Under the pieces are notes generated by a model, which was given only the letters and a program-made list of their open reading frames with translations, had not been told where the DNA came from and searched no databases. Below, one piece after another: positions 14,606 through 28,215 of a DNA stretch of 64,000 nt. Positions within the stretch are counted from its first letter, which is position 1. Every line of letters begins with the position of its first letter. The position numbers and the translations under genes are program-made. Source of the stretch: Epiperipatus broadwayi (Eukaryota; Onychophora; Udeonychophora; Euonychophora; Peripatidae); NCBI GenBank assembly GCA_028023455.1, contig JAQFVV010012420.1, forward strand, positions 8,387,194 to 8,451,193, in the 5' to 3' direction.

Positions 14606-14651
<46 letters not shown>
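14606..14651. repeat. TA microsatellite
   Basis: Twenty-three perfect TA units, followed by more A+T-rich sequence with a short GT tract. Confidence 0.95.
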
Positions 14652-14656
<5 letters not shown>

Positions 14657-15401
14657 AGTTAGTTATATATGTGTGTGTGTCTGTATAAAGTCTAAGAATA
14701 ATTAGTTATTCATTTAGTGAACAATTTTAAAAGTTTAGATATAAATGTGTATATATTTTAAATTTATGCCTGATTTAAATTTTTTGCTCTTCATGTTAAT
14801 TTAAATTATTGTAGATTTCAGAACATAAATTGTTTAGTGACTCTGATTGACTTAATCATCCCAATTTTTTTTTTCTGAAAAAAAGTTTTAAAAAAAATTA
14901 TATAATACCATCAATCATTTTAAAATTTATAATTATTGCACACTATATGATTTGAACTTATATGCATTACTACTAGAATAGTCAAATATAAATAGTGATA
15001 GTTTCCATTTTCTTGTATGATCTTCTGGCTACTTATACTTAAATATTTCTTACCAACCAATAATTGGATGACTAACTTTATTATGAACTAGATATCTTTA
15101 AAAATGTGTAAACTTGCTTAGGAATAATGAAGCAAATATCCGGTTCCATACATATTCAAATCCCAGTTCATTGTCATGCCAGGAAATGCAATAATATCTA
15201 ATTACACCGTTGAAGTTCTATTATTATATATATTTTATTAATAAATATATTTAACTATATTAGTAATAAAGGCATAACAAATTAGTGAACTATGCAAATA
15301 ATTTTTTTTAAAGGTTTAGTCATTACCATATGTTTTATGCTTGATAAAGAAGCCCAATAAAAAAATATAACTGTATAGAGTGTTACTTAATTAATATTCA
15401 T

Positions 15402-15705
15402 GTGAGCTTTGAATGTTCCATCATCAGATTTTCAATGAAATGGATGACTGAAGAGTTGTGGGTTAGAGTAGTTTGAAACCTGTCCTTTAAAGTATGAAGA
15501 TTGGCTATCTTAATATAAAGCTGAGCACTGATTGTATATATGTGTGTGGAGATAGTCTGGACCAACTGATGATTGCTGGTTTAGTATGAAATACATATAT
15601 TGGTAATTATTTATCTTTTCAACATGTGTGTGATGAAGTGGGTCAGCAATATGAAATGGCAGGGAGAGTTGAAGGTCGTGTGAAAGTCTGAGTTCGAATC
15701 CCCTA
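15402..15705 (+). mobile_element. SINE-like element with hammerhead ribozyme (family A)
   Basis: This copy runs from GTGAGCTTTGAATG through CCATCATCAGATTTTCAA, CTGTCCTTTAAAGTATGAAG, a hammerhead motif (15551-15616) and a 3' part ending GAGTTCGAATCCCC. That end matches the B box of a tRNA-type internal promoter at 10 of 11 positions. Relatives occur at 42140, 43640, 44046, 45296 and 57079. This copy keeps the best B box and an intact hammerhead core. Hammerhead-bearing SINE-like repeats are known in schistosomes; this one is different in sequence. Confidence 0.65.
15551..15616 (+). ncRNA. Type I hammerhead ribozyme motif, family A, core intact
   Basis: The order is stem I 5' ACCAA (15561-15565), core CTGATGA (15566-15572), stem II TGCT/AGTA with a five-base loop, core GAAA (15588-15591), tiny stem III within ATACATAT, site TA after which cleavage is expected (15599), then stem I 3' TTGGT (15600-15604). 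All conserved core bases are present. The first pair of stem II is a U-U mismatch, which may weaken activity. Self-cleavage would occur in the element's own transcript or in the host pre-mRNA. Confidence 0.68.
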
Positions 15706-16021
15706 TTTTTTATTAATATTCCAAAATTTTCTAATGTTATTTTAGTATTTCCTCTTTCTTCTTAAATTATATTGATATCATCTGGGCGACATGTTTGACC
15801 GTCATTTGGGCAACATGTTTGGCTGTCTATATCATGGTAAAAAAAAATATATATATAATTTGGATTGGATTTAATTCTATAGTATAAATATCTGTTTTGA
15901 TACATCGTGGCACCCTTTTCTCTGCAATATACTCAAATGGGCAGTTGATTCTAGACCATCTAATTTTGTAAATGAAAAAATGCTTTCCCTTTTCTTGTGC
16001 TAATTGTAATTTATATATTTA

Positions 16022-16330
16022 AATGTTTTGAAGGTTTAACCAAGAAAAGATAATAAAATTTTTATTGTTGTTATAATCTTCTGAGCATGCTTCTAGACGA
16101 CGTTGCTGGTCAGAATCATAGCGCTCCTATTTTGCCAAGAAGTAATGCAATGTTTAAATAAAGTCCACATTTTATTTAATATAACGTTTAAATAAAGTGC
16201 GCATATTTTATTTAAATGCTGTATTGCTTCATGTGGTTAAACACAAGCATCAAAAGCATGCTCAGCAAATTATAACAATAATAAAAACAACTGTGTTACC
16301 TTTTCTTGGTTAAACGTTCAAAACGTTTAA
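16022..16330. mobile_element. Short terminal-inverted-repeat element
   Basis: Inverted ends of about 70 bp (16022-16095 and 16251-16330) share GGTTTAACCAAGAAAAG, TTATAAC and AGCATGCT blocks. The inside has two similar TTTAAATAAAGT-type repeats and no open frame of note. It is most likely a non-autonomous DNA transposon relative, but the superfamily cannot be set because no duplication was identified. Confidence 0.55.
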
Positions 16331-19300
16331 ATAGTTCCCTCAGAAGTGCACATATATAAACAATGCCAGAATTCCAATTTACTATATTGGCTAAATATAA
16401 GTTTAAAAATAATTTTGAAATAACTTGCAATTTTTGATTTATTTTTTGATAAGAAATAAAGAATAAAAAGCAGGTGTGCACCATTTGTTAACTATTTAAC
16501 TTAAGTTTAACCGTAGATTCAAAATACAATTCAATTACTGAATACATCTTTTTAAGACCAAAAATTATTAAATATACATAATCAAATATATCTACCAAAA
16601 AAGAATGTGTTATTTAAAAAAAAAAACACCTGTGTTTATTACGTAAAAAGAAAATATTCGAATGATTAGTTGATGAGAAATGATGATCGAATACTTATAA
16701 CGTTTTAGTTTTCGAGTTCGTCAATCTTTCACTGTACTACTTTACTCTAATAAAAGCTGTAATTATCTTTTAATACTGAATTTTAAAACAAATTCGCTTT
16801 AAAATTATTTTTAAAAAAATTGTAAAATATATGAAGACAGGTTTAAAAAGTAATAATTTAATTTTTTTTACCATGACATTCATTTAAATAAATTCAAATC
16901 ATGATATAATAATGGAAAACAAAACAATTATTACTTTCACGGTCGTGAGTAATTACAGGTTTCTTTCACTTTTTAAAATTAATAGTGGAAATGCCGATTA
17001 CTTTTTAATTTTATTAATGACTTTAACCTGAAGCGCTTTTTTAAAAATGTTATTGGTGAAATATGGCTTTTAAAATTTTTTAAATATATTTTTAAAATTT
17101 TAAATACAGCTTTAAAGTATATATATACTGAGGTTAGTTCAATTTGCCATGAGAAAAAAAATCTTAATTAGTATATTACAGGTAAAATGTAAGGCTTTCT
17201 TATTGAAAAGTTCATTGCAAGATAAAGGTGTTTATATATATCTTCGTAAATATATTGTGAAAAAGATACAAAAATAGTCAAATATGTTGGCAATGAGTTT
17301 TGCAGGTTTTTCATTATTATTTACTAGTTATTCATTTACTAAACAATAATTAAATGATTAATTAAGCTAGCTCTGGGTCATCTATCTGGAGAAAAACGCT
17401 AAGCTTGCTTATAATCTGAAAAAAAATATACAAGCATTGTTTTGATTTCATTCTGAGATCATGATTATAACAAACAAATGTATTAATTATTATGCCATGA
17501 ATCCGTTTTAAATTTAATACTGTAATACCTTTCACAAGTCTTATGGCAATGATAATTTAGATGAAGAACAGCCATTAGAATCAGAATTAGTCAACCAATA
17601 GTCAGAAGCATGGTTTTTAAAAAGGCCAGACTATAATATATAACATTGGCAAGACTCTCTATCTTAAAATGAATAATTTTAGTAGATATTCTTCAGCAGT
17701 GTTGAAATCAAAGTTAATCTACAACACAAAACACTTAAATGGATTTGTGCTCTTTGTATATTGCAAATTAAGAATTTTTTCTGACTTTTAGCATCCATAA
17801 GAATATTACATTCCCAATTAGTATATAATGGTCCTATTATATTAGAATCATTATTTGTATTTTTAAAAGCAGCTAATTGTCAAAACTTACTTGTCCAACC
17901 CAAATTACCATGAATCTTTACCTTCTAGCTCAATATATCTAGATGCTCATTTATAGATCATTATTGAATGATGAACTGAACTGGAAATGAACTATCTATC
18001 TATTAATATATATTATGATGATTGTTCCCATCATGTCATTTAAAAGACATGAAATTATTAAGAGATTGATCATAGAATCAAACTCAGTTGGGTATTTTAT
18101 TTTTATAAATACATTGTTTAAATAGTGTTTCTTATTATTAATATTTTTTATACTAATAAAATGTCAAGATAAAAAAATATATTATAGATCAAATGAATAA
18201 TATCAAAGGTTGTTTATGTAAAAATAACTTTAAAAAAAGTGAAAGAAGTTAACATTCTTAAAGAAATAAAACTTTACAATGTATTATGGTAATTTTATTT
18301 TGTGAAGAGTATTGATTTATTACATTAGGTTAAATAAATAAATGAAATATATGATGATATTTGTTGTATATTTGTTTTATTATATATATTTTTAAAAAAA
18401 TAAACTTATAGTTTTAAAGTTTAATCAATGGTTTGTATTCCATATGCTCTTAGAATGGTTGTTAAGAGAGACTGGAATTTGATTTTATTCTTTTTGAATA
18501 GCAACCAGGAAAAAAAATTAATGGTTCATTTCTCTTTAGTCAAAGAACAGAAATTTCATTTAACTTGTTGCTAAACAAAAGAATGGCAGGTTAAAAAAAT
18601 AAACTTGGGGTACCCCAGCTTCACCTCCACTTTAGCTGCAATTTGCCATTTCATCCATAAGCAAGAACAACAGGGACTAAGATAATGTTAAACACCATAA
18701 GCAATGGCCATTCTGTTTATTGGAGATCAGATTACTTCCAAGTTTCTCTGGCATTCTTGGACTAAGTATGATCTACAAACCTTCAGTTCAATAAGAAAGA
18801 AGGAACTATTAAAAATTTTTGCTTTCCAAGAGAAAAGTACAAAATTATACCTATATATAATCCTTCTAGCAGCATGTTCAGAAAAAAAGGGAATAGAAGA
18901 GATCAGATTTATAATCTGATTATAAATGTAAATGGAGTTTGTGTGCACAACATTGATAAAAAAAAACAAAAAAAAAACAACATTGATAAAAGAAACAATC
19001 TTCTAGGGTAATTAAAATTTCATTTATTACTATTGTCATTAATAATTTCTTTTTATTACGAACATATCGAATTGTAAATGGGTGGAATAATTTGTTTATA
19101 TGTTTTGACAATATGATGGGGTTAAAGAGGTAACTATCTTTGTTTGCATTTATAAGATTAAAGTTTTATTTAATAAATAATTTCCAAAGTTGATCAAATT
19201 AATGTAGATTATTTTTTTAAGATTTCATAGCCTTAAATAATATAATTGAAGTGATGTGTTAATAACTATGTTTTAGATTACAGACTGAATATTTTATTAT

Positions 19301-20269
19301 ATTTTTAGCATAAGGATATGCAAATCTCTTATATTAACAAAAGATATAAATAACTCTTTTTTTTAAAAATATATATATATATGTCTAGTCTAAGAATATT
19401 TTCTTAACAAATCATCAGGAGATATGTTATGAATAAAATGGGCTCATGCTAAAGTTAAATACTTATGTAAAGAATATTCGAGTTTAAAGATTTAAAAAAT
19501 GAATTGATTTGATCAATTGTATGGAAATATATATACATAAAAAATTGATTAATTTGTAAATCATTAATATAAACGATAATGATTTATGCCTAATCTTATT
19601 AAATTCAGGGTATTTGAATTTTTGTAATAATTTCATAAATCATTAGAGCCATCTAAGTGAATATCTTGATATTTAAAAGAAGAGAATCATTAAAATATAT
19701 GTGTATTTTTTTCTAAGCAAGTATAATATTTTTTTGTCTTAATTAAAATAAATTGTTTATTTTAATTTTTTTCTAAATCGACTTAATATTCTTTTGAAGA
19801 TAAGGTTACACTTGCTAGTTACTTCAACAGATTCGGACACTTAAATGTTAGTTACCTATCTTTATCTAGAATACCCTGAGATATATATATATATATATTG
19901 TAACGATATATAAATATGTCGTTACATTAATTTAAAATAAAAACTTACAAGTTCGCAAATAAAAGTAAAAAAACTAAACGCTAAAATTAAAATGTTTGTT
20001 AAACGTATATATATTCGCACAGATGCTAAACTTTAAAAATATTTTTTTTTAATAAATAAAAAAAAGATATTTGAATGTATTTTTTTTATAAAAAAAGATT
20101 TAAATATAAAAATAGTTTAAAAAAGAAATAACGTAAGTAAAAATAAAAACAGGTATTAATTAATTCCTGTAATCTGTAAATGGAAATGATTGTTTATTAA
20201 TTATCCAAAAGCGGTCTAATTAAAAAGTCAGAGAGTAGATTAGATAAGAGAATAAAGAGATTTTGGCTT

Positions 20270-20486
20270 GACCAATGGAAGCACCAAGCCTCAGCCCGGA
20301 CCCAAACGAAAGTGATGGATTAGTGACGTTTTGTTGATTGAATCCGTGTGGATAATATAAAAAGGGAAATACAATTTTTTCGGACTTGATTTGATGAGAA
20401 CGGTAGGACGCACTTGCCGTTCTCTCTCATTTTTTTTTTTTTTTGTTTTAAAAAAATATATAAAATGAAAAGACTGTGATACAAGA
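20270..20486 (+). promoter_or_regulatory. Candidate TATA promoter and 5' UTR inside intron 1
   Basis: TATAAAAA at 20356-20363 sits in a stretch relatively rich in C+G and CpG (for example ACGAAAG, CCGTGTGG, CGGACTTG, GACGCACTTGCCG), which is rare in this A+T-rich window. A start of transcription about 25-30 bp downstream (near 20388) would give a roughly 100-base 5' UTR before the ATG at 20487, with two small upstream reading frames. This is inferred from composition and spacing only. Confidence 0.42.
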
Positions 20487-20573
20487 ATGGAACCAGCTAA
20501 TGCTACCTCCAGAACATTATCTTCCAATGGAGACGTTGTGAGAATTAAAAACAGGAACCTGGACTCTTCTACT
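20487..20573 (+). CDS. Candidate alternative first coding exon within intron 1
   Basis: An ATG in fair context (AAGAATGG) opens 29 codons, MEPANATSRTLSSNGDVVRI and then KNRNLDSST, ending at a strong donor ACT|GTAAGCT. The end is phase 0, so it could splice directly to the coiled-coil exon at 33621 and produce a protein without the upstream EF-hand part. A TATA box lies about 125 bp upstream, and the surrounding 300 bp has many more CpG dinucleotides than the rest of the window. Two short upstream ATG frames (near 20394 and 20465) precede it. It could instead be the first exon of an unrelated gene nested in the intron. No partner exon other than 33621 was recognised. Confidence 0.5.
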
Positions 20574-21774
20574 GTAAGCTATATTGACATGAACTCTAAA
20601 TTTAAAAATAACTAAGAACTTTCGTTCAAGCTTATGAACTTCTATCTGACTTTTAAGTTTAAAATCAATTAATAATGTTTAATTTTATATGTTTTCCGAT
20701 TGATAAAAATCATTTCCATTTTTTTTTTCTCTCTTATTGTATAAATTATTTGTTGTTTAAATTTTAAATGATGAAATTTAGGTTGGGTATAGACGTTGCA
20801 TAGATTCGGTAGCGGTTGATAATGCTGTGGTTTTCACATTCGATTAGAATATATGTCAACGATATCACTGCAAGCATCTTACGATGAATGCTAATGGGAT
20901 TTGTATATTCCCTATGCAAGTGACATTTATCGAGGACTTTGTATTTTGATCGGTTGTGTTGAAATTGGAATGTTTTTGACCGTGGAATCTGTGCAGCTGA
21001 TCTGTACTCAACATTTTAAAACAAATTTTATAAAATGCATTTGTGCGAACGTATTTAAAGGTTAAATTTATGTTGGGCGTGAATGGCTATATAGTTTTGT
21101 AAAGTTATATTAAGGGAGGGTAATCTTAGATTATTTATTTCGTAGTTGAATTGGTTCAATGGATTGGATATATTTGTGTAATTGTAGATGTAGTATGAGG
21201 TCCGCTACGGGCAGGATTATAGATATACGCCACACACCCTCTGTTTGCCTATGGATGGGTTTGTAAGTCGGCAGAAGACCGCAGTCCATTCCTATGGAGT
21301 TTTTTGTTTATTGTTCTACTTGCCAACAGATGTCACATTCCTGTTGGTGGAGAGTCAATGTCTTCTCTATTTCTACTTATTGTTCAGATGTACATTCCTG
21401 ACAGTATAGTATTTTGTGTTGTCGTATCATGCTACATTGAATACATGAATGTATCAGATGGATTGGCGCCAGTTTGGTTGCGAAATTTGTTGCCTAAGGT
21501 TAAATCAGGGAAGAATATTTTCTTTTCAAATGCAGATCTATGTAGTCTATTCATACTTGACTATCTAAATAAAATATTAAACTCATTGAAACTTAGTTAA
21601 ATGTAAAATTAAAAGTTAATATAAAAATCTAAAATGTTAAACTTATTCCTCAAAATTTAAATATTATTTTATATGTGCGTAAATAAATATTTTTACGTGT
21701 TAATTTCTGGCAGTGGCTTTTATTTATTGATATTTAAGATATAAATTAAGATATAGATTTTTATCTCTGCGTCT

Positions 21775-21960
21775 CCGCTGAGCTAGTGACTTGGGCTAAC
21801 GATCAGAATATTTAAATAAAGTGGAATCTTAACAGCGCGTATCTGCCTACTTTATAAATTTTTCTAGGTTTAAATGCCTAGATGGCGCCCTGGTAGTTGC
21901 AGATATTGTTTTTGTGGTTAGATTCGATCTCCACTTGCATTTCGATCATTATAATATATA
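21775..21960 (+). repeat. Possible tRNA-related SINE fragment
   Basis: GAGCTAGTGACTTGGGCTAA and GGTTAGATTCGATCTCC resemble A-box and B-box spacing loosely, and TAGATGGCGCCCTGGTAGTT lies between them. The stretch is much richer in G+C than its surroundings. Only one copy is present in the window, so the call is weak. Confidence 0.3.
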
Positions 21961-23320
21961 TATATATATAGTTTCATATAATAATCATTTATCTGTAGCA
22001 CAATAAAACACTCTTTTGCTCCAGAATAAATTCATAAATATTGTCATCACAATCTTAGAATACATATAATGTTCATGCTTTTGAATTTATTAATAATTAA
22101 GTATGTAGTTTATATAACAACGATCTATAAAACTGGTGCTCTGATTCAAATAACATCGTTAAGAGATGATATCTCTCCTATATAAATGTATATGATATTT
22201 TATCATTGGAATTAAATGAGCAAATATGATATATTGTCATATAAGTTGATATGTGTATAGAGTTATGCCTATGTTTTGTTTCCTATAACAATCACTAACC
22301 ATCTATTGTTGTGTAGTTTGACACATTGAACTTCTGGACATTTTTTATAAAAAAACATATTAAATAATTTGACTTCATAACCAAGCCATCCTGCACACTC
22401 TTATTATTATATAATTTGCTGTTCAAATCTGTGGGGCACTTAAAGAATCATCTTCCCAAAACATATCATTATACATATATAATACAAAAAAAAATATCTG
22501 TTAATTAAAAACTATTGTAATAACAATAAAAATAATCAATATAATGGTAGTTTTATTATATACTGTCTTTCAATCCACAGTAGTAGTTTTAGCTAATTTC
22601 TTAACTTTCCTAAACTGCCATTAAATTAAAAAAATATGATAGAAGCAAACATCATTAACTCAAATCCCATGAATCCCAAATTTTAATGTTAGCACCTTGT
22701 CTATTAATTATATTGATTTTATTTCTACTTATTAAAATACCCTGCTTAATTTTTTTTATTGTGTTTGGTTAGGCTTACAGGTTCAGTTCCAAACCAACAG
22801 ACAAATGGTGATAACTACTCAATAATTAATATGTACAATTTATTAGTTACAAAAAATATACACATGTTAGTAAACAAACGAATAAATATAGTCTATATAA
22901 TTGAATGCTGAGTAATGGAACTCACTTTCAGTTAAATAAGTAGCCTGCCTTGTGAGCTCTGATAAGACTTTTCTAGATGTACTGGACAGTTTGCTTCAAG
23001 TCAACACTAGTTCAGACTCTTCCAGTTGCACTTACACAGCTTGCCTCAAGTCAGTTGCGGATGTAGCAGTTTCCATTCTGTATGTGAACTTGCCTTACTG
23101 CATGGACATTGTGATAATGCCTAGAGAAATATCTTTGTTGATGGCAGAAGGTTTATTGGAGAGCATGTTCAGTCATTCAGGTAGACAGAAGTAATTGCTC
23201 TCTGCCTTGCCTCCAAAAGGCTGACTATTTAATGGCAGATCCCCTACCTTACTTGAAACACTTGGATTTTGTGTGTGAACCCCAATGAAGAATTTATCCC
23301 CATTGGATAGTGACCAGGTG

Positions 23321-23960
23321 CTAGCCAATCAAGCAAGAAATCCTGACTAGGCCACTTCTAAAGGCAAGGTCAGATATGACACTTTTATTATGTTTTCTCT
23401 CTTCATGAAGAATCTTAACACATTCAATATCAAACCTAAATTTATATTTACATGTCCTTTTATGATCCAAAAAAACTGAAGTGGTCATTAAATCACTATT
23501 ATTTTTACTTTTGACATGTTTGTATAAAAATTCATATTCCTTTAATCTTTTTTCTATACTGTACCTTGATTCATCTATATATAATAATGTATATCCACAA
23601 AAAATTTGATAAATAGCATTACTTTTCTGCTTGACAGGTATTACATTTTTAAAATTATTCACTAACTTATTCACATTATTTGTAACACAGAATGAAGCAT
23701 TAAACACATCTTTATATATATATCCTTAAAAAATTTCATTTGAGTATTTGAAATATATGGAATAGATATCCATTTTTTATTCTCAATCTTCAACTCCTTT
23801 AAATCATTATAACTCTATTTAAACTGACATAATGTATTGTTAGTCTGTTCAATTTTATAACCAACTTCATGCAATTGCTTGACAAACATCTCAATATTTT
23901 TTAATTTAATACACCAGTAATGATATAATTTTTCATTCACTAAACCTTGAGTGACATTCG
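23321..23960 (-). pseudogene. Penelope-like element remnant with GIY-YIG endonuclease
   Basis: On the minus strand, 23707 down to 23321 is open for 128 residues. It contains AIYQIFCGYTLLYIDESRYS followed by IEKRLKEYEF and a later FLDHKRTCKYKFRFDIECVK, the layout of a Penelope GIY-YIG domain. The GIY and YIG elements are altered (GYTLLYID), so activity is unlikely. Upstream, in a different frame up to about 23960, KLYHYWCIKLKN and KKWISIPYISNTQMK match the linker of the element at 59554 (KLHYYMSIK, KIWISILYIL). The element is therefore frameshifted and truncated on its 5' side. Confidence 0.65.
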
Positions 23961-26900
23961 ATGATCTTCAATGGTAGTCATTATCTCTTATGATGGCTTA
24001 CCAATAATAAACAAACACAGTGAGAATCATTATTTATGTAATACGTTTACTTAGACTACTATTGATTAATAAAATGGATGATAATAATGACAATAATGCT
24101 TCCAGCCACAGCTTTAGAACTAATTCACAACATAAATTTTCTCTTTTATCAACCTATAATTATTTACCAAAACATTGCTATATTTAAACTATATTTTAAT
24201 AATTGAATTCTATTGGTGATGATGATGATCATAACTAATTATCACAAGACAATGATTAACTCTAAGAAATATATAAATCCCATTTAATAAAACAAATTAA
24301 ATTTTATTATCTGTTAATCATCAACATAACAATAGAAAATATACATAATTAATAATGAAAAATTACATTTAAATAATAATAATAATAATAAGCAAAGGTC
24401 TTCCTTTCTTCCCTTAATGAAAGTACACTCAATGTTAATATCATATGGTGTGGTATGTGTACATTTATTTTTCTAGAGGGTGGCTAAAAATCTCATATCC
24501 TAGAAGCATTTTAATTTTAAAAATAAACACCCGATGCACACACACATACATTTGCCTATTGTATATAACATACATTTTTATATTTATAAATTTAAACATA
24601 ATACGAATCAAGAAATAAGTAGAGAAAGGTTAGTTAGATCATAAAAATAAGAACATCTAAAAAAATTGGCTTCAAATTACTCATCTCAATTTTCATCAAT
24701 CTGGGTCACTAACTACTTTAAAATCTATCTCTCATAATGCCAAATTTCTATCCTTATCGATTTATACATCCATATTTAACAAATATACATGTAAGCATAT
24801 TTATATTACTAAGTGTGTGTGTATATATGTCACTTCCCATTATCAATAAAATTTGTAATGAACCCTTTACACATAATATAAATAACACATATGATAATAA
24901 ATGAATTAATACATAATAAAAACATTTTATAAAAAAATACATATTTATAAATGGTTACATGTAATGGTAATAGAATAACACCTCACACATTGATAAAGTC
25001 AATATTTATAATTATTGAAAAACCTGTTCTAATAATTGACTCATATTTTAAATACTTAGAGAGAGATAAACAGATTTATTTAAAAGAAAAAAAAAGTTAA
25101 GTTATTAAGGAAAATATAATTAAAATTCATATTACCCAATTCAGAGACAGTTTCAAAAAGTCCAATGAATTTCATTTTTGAAGTCATTTTGTTTAAGATT
25201 GAGAATTTAAATTTAGCCACATACGAATATGTAACACACGTAGATTTACCAATTACAGCGGGTTACTGGAACAGTTCTATTTTTGGCTTGGGCTTGTGTT
25301 TCATCTGTTTTACTGTGATGATGATGATGATGTGAAACAAATTGCTTCTTTAGGGACCATTTTAGCACTAGAATGGTTTCTTCATTTCTTCTGCTCTGTA
25401 TATGACTGGTTTAATATACGTAATATAAATTTCAGCATTTATTGTGCGCTTCTATTTGAATTCAGCAGCAGCACAGGTGAGGCAATAATACTGGCAAAGG
25501 TGAATTCATCTTTCATCTTTGGAGATCAGTCAGAAGATGTTTGAAATACTTTTTAGATTTAAACTCCTCTTTGACGTGCATAAGTTCTTTGGATAGTCCA
25601 CTGAAACCCTTAACAAAATCTTTCTTACACCACCATGTTGGTGTAGAAACCTTCAAATATAAAAATAAAATGATGTGTGGTTTCCAGAGAGCAATCAGAT
25701 TTATTCTGCCCAACTGTCTTATTTTTCTAATCATATATAGGTACTGGCCTGTCGATGATATCACACATATTTTTGTTACTAAAACACATGGTCATTTATA
25801 AATCACATTATGTCTGAATAAAATATTTTCAAAAAATTGACAATTGTTTTTAAAATATATTATTTGGAGTAGTTCAAATATCTTTAGTCTGTATAATTTT
25901 AATAGCTTATTAATGAGCCATCATTCTCATTTCCCCTATTTCTCAGTCCAAAATTGACTCTTTATCTCTCTCATGGGCTTGTGGAGACCAGCTGGTCATC
26001 AGCTAGTCACTGATACTTTCACATAAAACAAGAATAACTGGATTTATATGATGTATAAGAAAAACAAATTTTTACACAGAAAATACAAATTATTTAAAAC
26101 CTCTTTAGTATATCTGTAAATGTTTATGCTTTGTATTTATACATAGATGCACATACTCATCCATATTCAAATATATAAAACCTGCTTCTCAAAAACAATC
26201 TAAATGATCTGAAAGCTATAGATTGTTAATATCATTAGTATTAAAATTTATAAAATGAATTAGTAAGACAAGTATCAAAATCAAAGCATTATTAAAGAAA
26301 GAATATTATAATTTATTAGATATAAATTAACTTAAACAGTTATAAATCATCATCATTTAATTATTCTAATATATATAGCACTTCCAGGTTTATAGATATT
26401 TATTATTCAGTCAAACATAGATGTATATTTTTACACATAAGTTTGTTATCATCCATTTCATGTTTGTAGAATATTTATAATTTTGAACATATAATGCAAT
26501 TAATGTTTTCATATTATTTCATTAATTTTCTATTGTAAACTTATTATAGAATTAATAATTGATAGGTAAAACAGTATTGCTATTATAGAATTAATAATTG
26601 AATTATTTTCTAATGTTTACCCTTTAACTAAGGTCTTCATTGCTATTTTCTCTAAATAATGGGGGGGGTTAGAAGCTGAATGGCACTGGAGTCATAGACC
26701 GACACTGGAGGCTTACTTTATGATGGTGGTTAAAGAGAACAAGTGGGATAACTGCCCATGTTAAGCTGATTCTTCATGGGGCTGCTTGATGGTTCAATTC
26801 ATTTTTTTAATAATCTAATGATCATTTCACTCAAAAATTTGTCTTCTAATCTGAATTCTCCAACCTATTTATACCTTTTCTCTCTATCAGAATAGATTCA

Positions 26901-27859
26901 CCTTATGTGCCTGCTGAATCCAATTGGTTTTGGTGTGTTTTCATCCATGTTCAGGCCATTAATCCCCCAACTCATTGGCTATTTTTTTTGGCGGGATCAG
27001 ACTGTTTTACTTATCTGGCTATGTTTTTTCAAATTTTTAATTAATTGTCTCTTGCATGTGGCATGGTGGACAAACACTTTTAATTATTGTTAAATTACCA
27101 CCATTCTGCATTACAAATTATTCTTCTGAAATATAGAATGAATTGGAAAGCAGTAAAGAGATTTTTATTTAAATGATTTTTAACTTGAATTTATTAATTT
27201 TAATAAAGATTTATACTTTCTTTAATTGCAAATATAAACATATTTGCTCTTCTTTTTTTTTTCATTTTAAAAAATTTGATTTGCATTTAATTTGACCAAA
27301 TCATTATTTTTAATTGCAGTCAAATTTCATTATTTCTTTCTCTTCTTTAAAATATTTAGTATAATTAGTCTTTTTTTTATTTTTGAAATATTGCTAGTCT
27401 GATTTAAATTTAACCTATGTCATTTTAATTAGGGGGGGGGGGATCTTCTAAATATATACAAGAAACAGTATATCTGTTTCAATATATACATTTTAAAAAA
27501 ATTGAAAAAATAAATTATAGAATTGTTTAATTTAAAGTCAAGGATAAGTAATGGATGCATTCTGGATAAAAAGTTTAGTTTTTTTTTTAGAGTAAAAAAA
27601 TCAATTTTACTAAGAGGGATTAATAACATTGTTTTCTCAGTGTTGATCTCAAAAATAAAAGCTAATAAACTTATTTTAGTAGTTACTGCATTTTTGTAAA
27701 CAATCTATCAACTTTTCTTTTATTATGAAAATAATCACTAATAACAGAAACAAAACATTACAACTTTATCATTGACAAAGATGAATATGATTTCATTGAA
27801 ATGTTGGCAATCTATGCAAAAAGCTAATAAACAGTATGTCTTAAAAGAATTATATATAT

Positions 27860-28215
27860 TGTGACAGAATAAAAATGTAATCAGTTCTTTTTTAATAACC
27901 CCACAGATTTGGGCAGCATTTATAACAGAATAAAGCTGAGAATAAGGGATGAGAATAGGAAAACTTTAGTATGCCTCATGAATTGATACACCATTTATAA
28001 TAATACAAATCTAGCCTAAACATTGAGTGTCATTTGTAACAGAATTCAGCAATTGTAACAAAGTAAAGTATAACTTAATAATTGATTGCCAACGATAGCT
28101 GAATGAAATGAAAATAATGTTTTTGAAAATGGAAATAAAGACAATGTTAATGGAGAAATAATGTCTCATAAATAGTAATATGCCCTTATTGAGTAAACCA
28201 ATTGTAATGCGATAA
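27860..28215 (-). repeat. Scattered ATTCTGTTACAAATG repeats
   Basis: On the minus strand, variants of ATTCTGTTACAAATG recur near 27860, 27918, 28030 and 28052. The copy at 28028-28044 matches ATTCTGTTACAAATGACACTC almost exactly like one at 62090. The spacing is irregular. Confidence 0.45.

Noticed and set aside
15402-15440. CTGATGATGGAATGCTC on the minus strand (CCATCATCAG block of family A) as a second hammerhead box
   Set aside because: No GAAA box, stem II or stem I could be matched around it.
20291-20527. 78-residue frame on the minus strand
   Set aside because: It is the shadow of the candidate promoter and first exon. Its poly-Lys stretch comes from a T run and its end lacks any domain.
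21304-21600. 98-residue plus-strand frame, LLANRCHIPVGGESMSS and following
   Set aside because: The composition is somewhat protein-like, but there is no recognisable family, no splice context and no repeat relative in the window. It is left unassigned.
22952-23194. 80-residue plus-strand frame next to the Penelope remnant
   Set aside because: No family was recognised. It probably belongs to flanking non-coding sequence of the degraded element at 23321.
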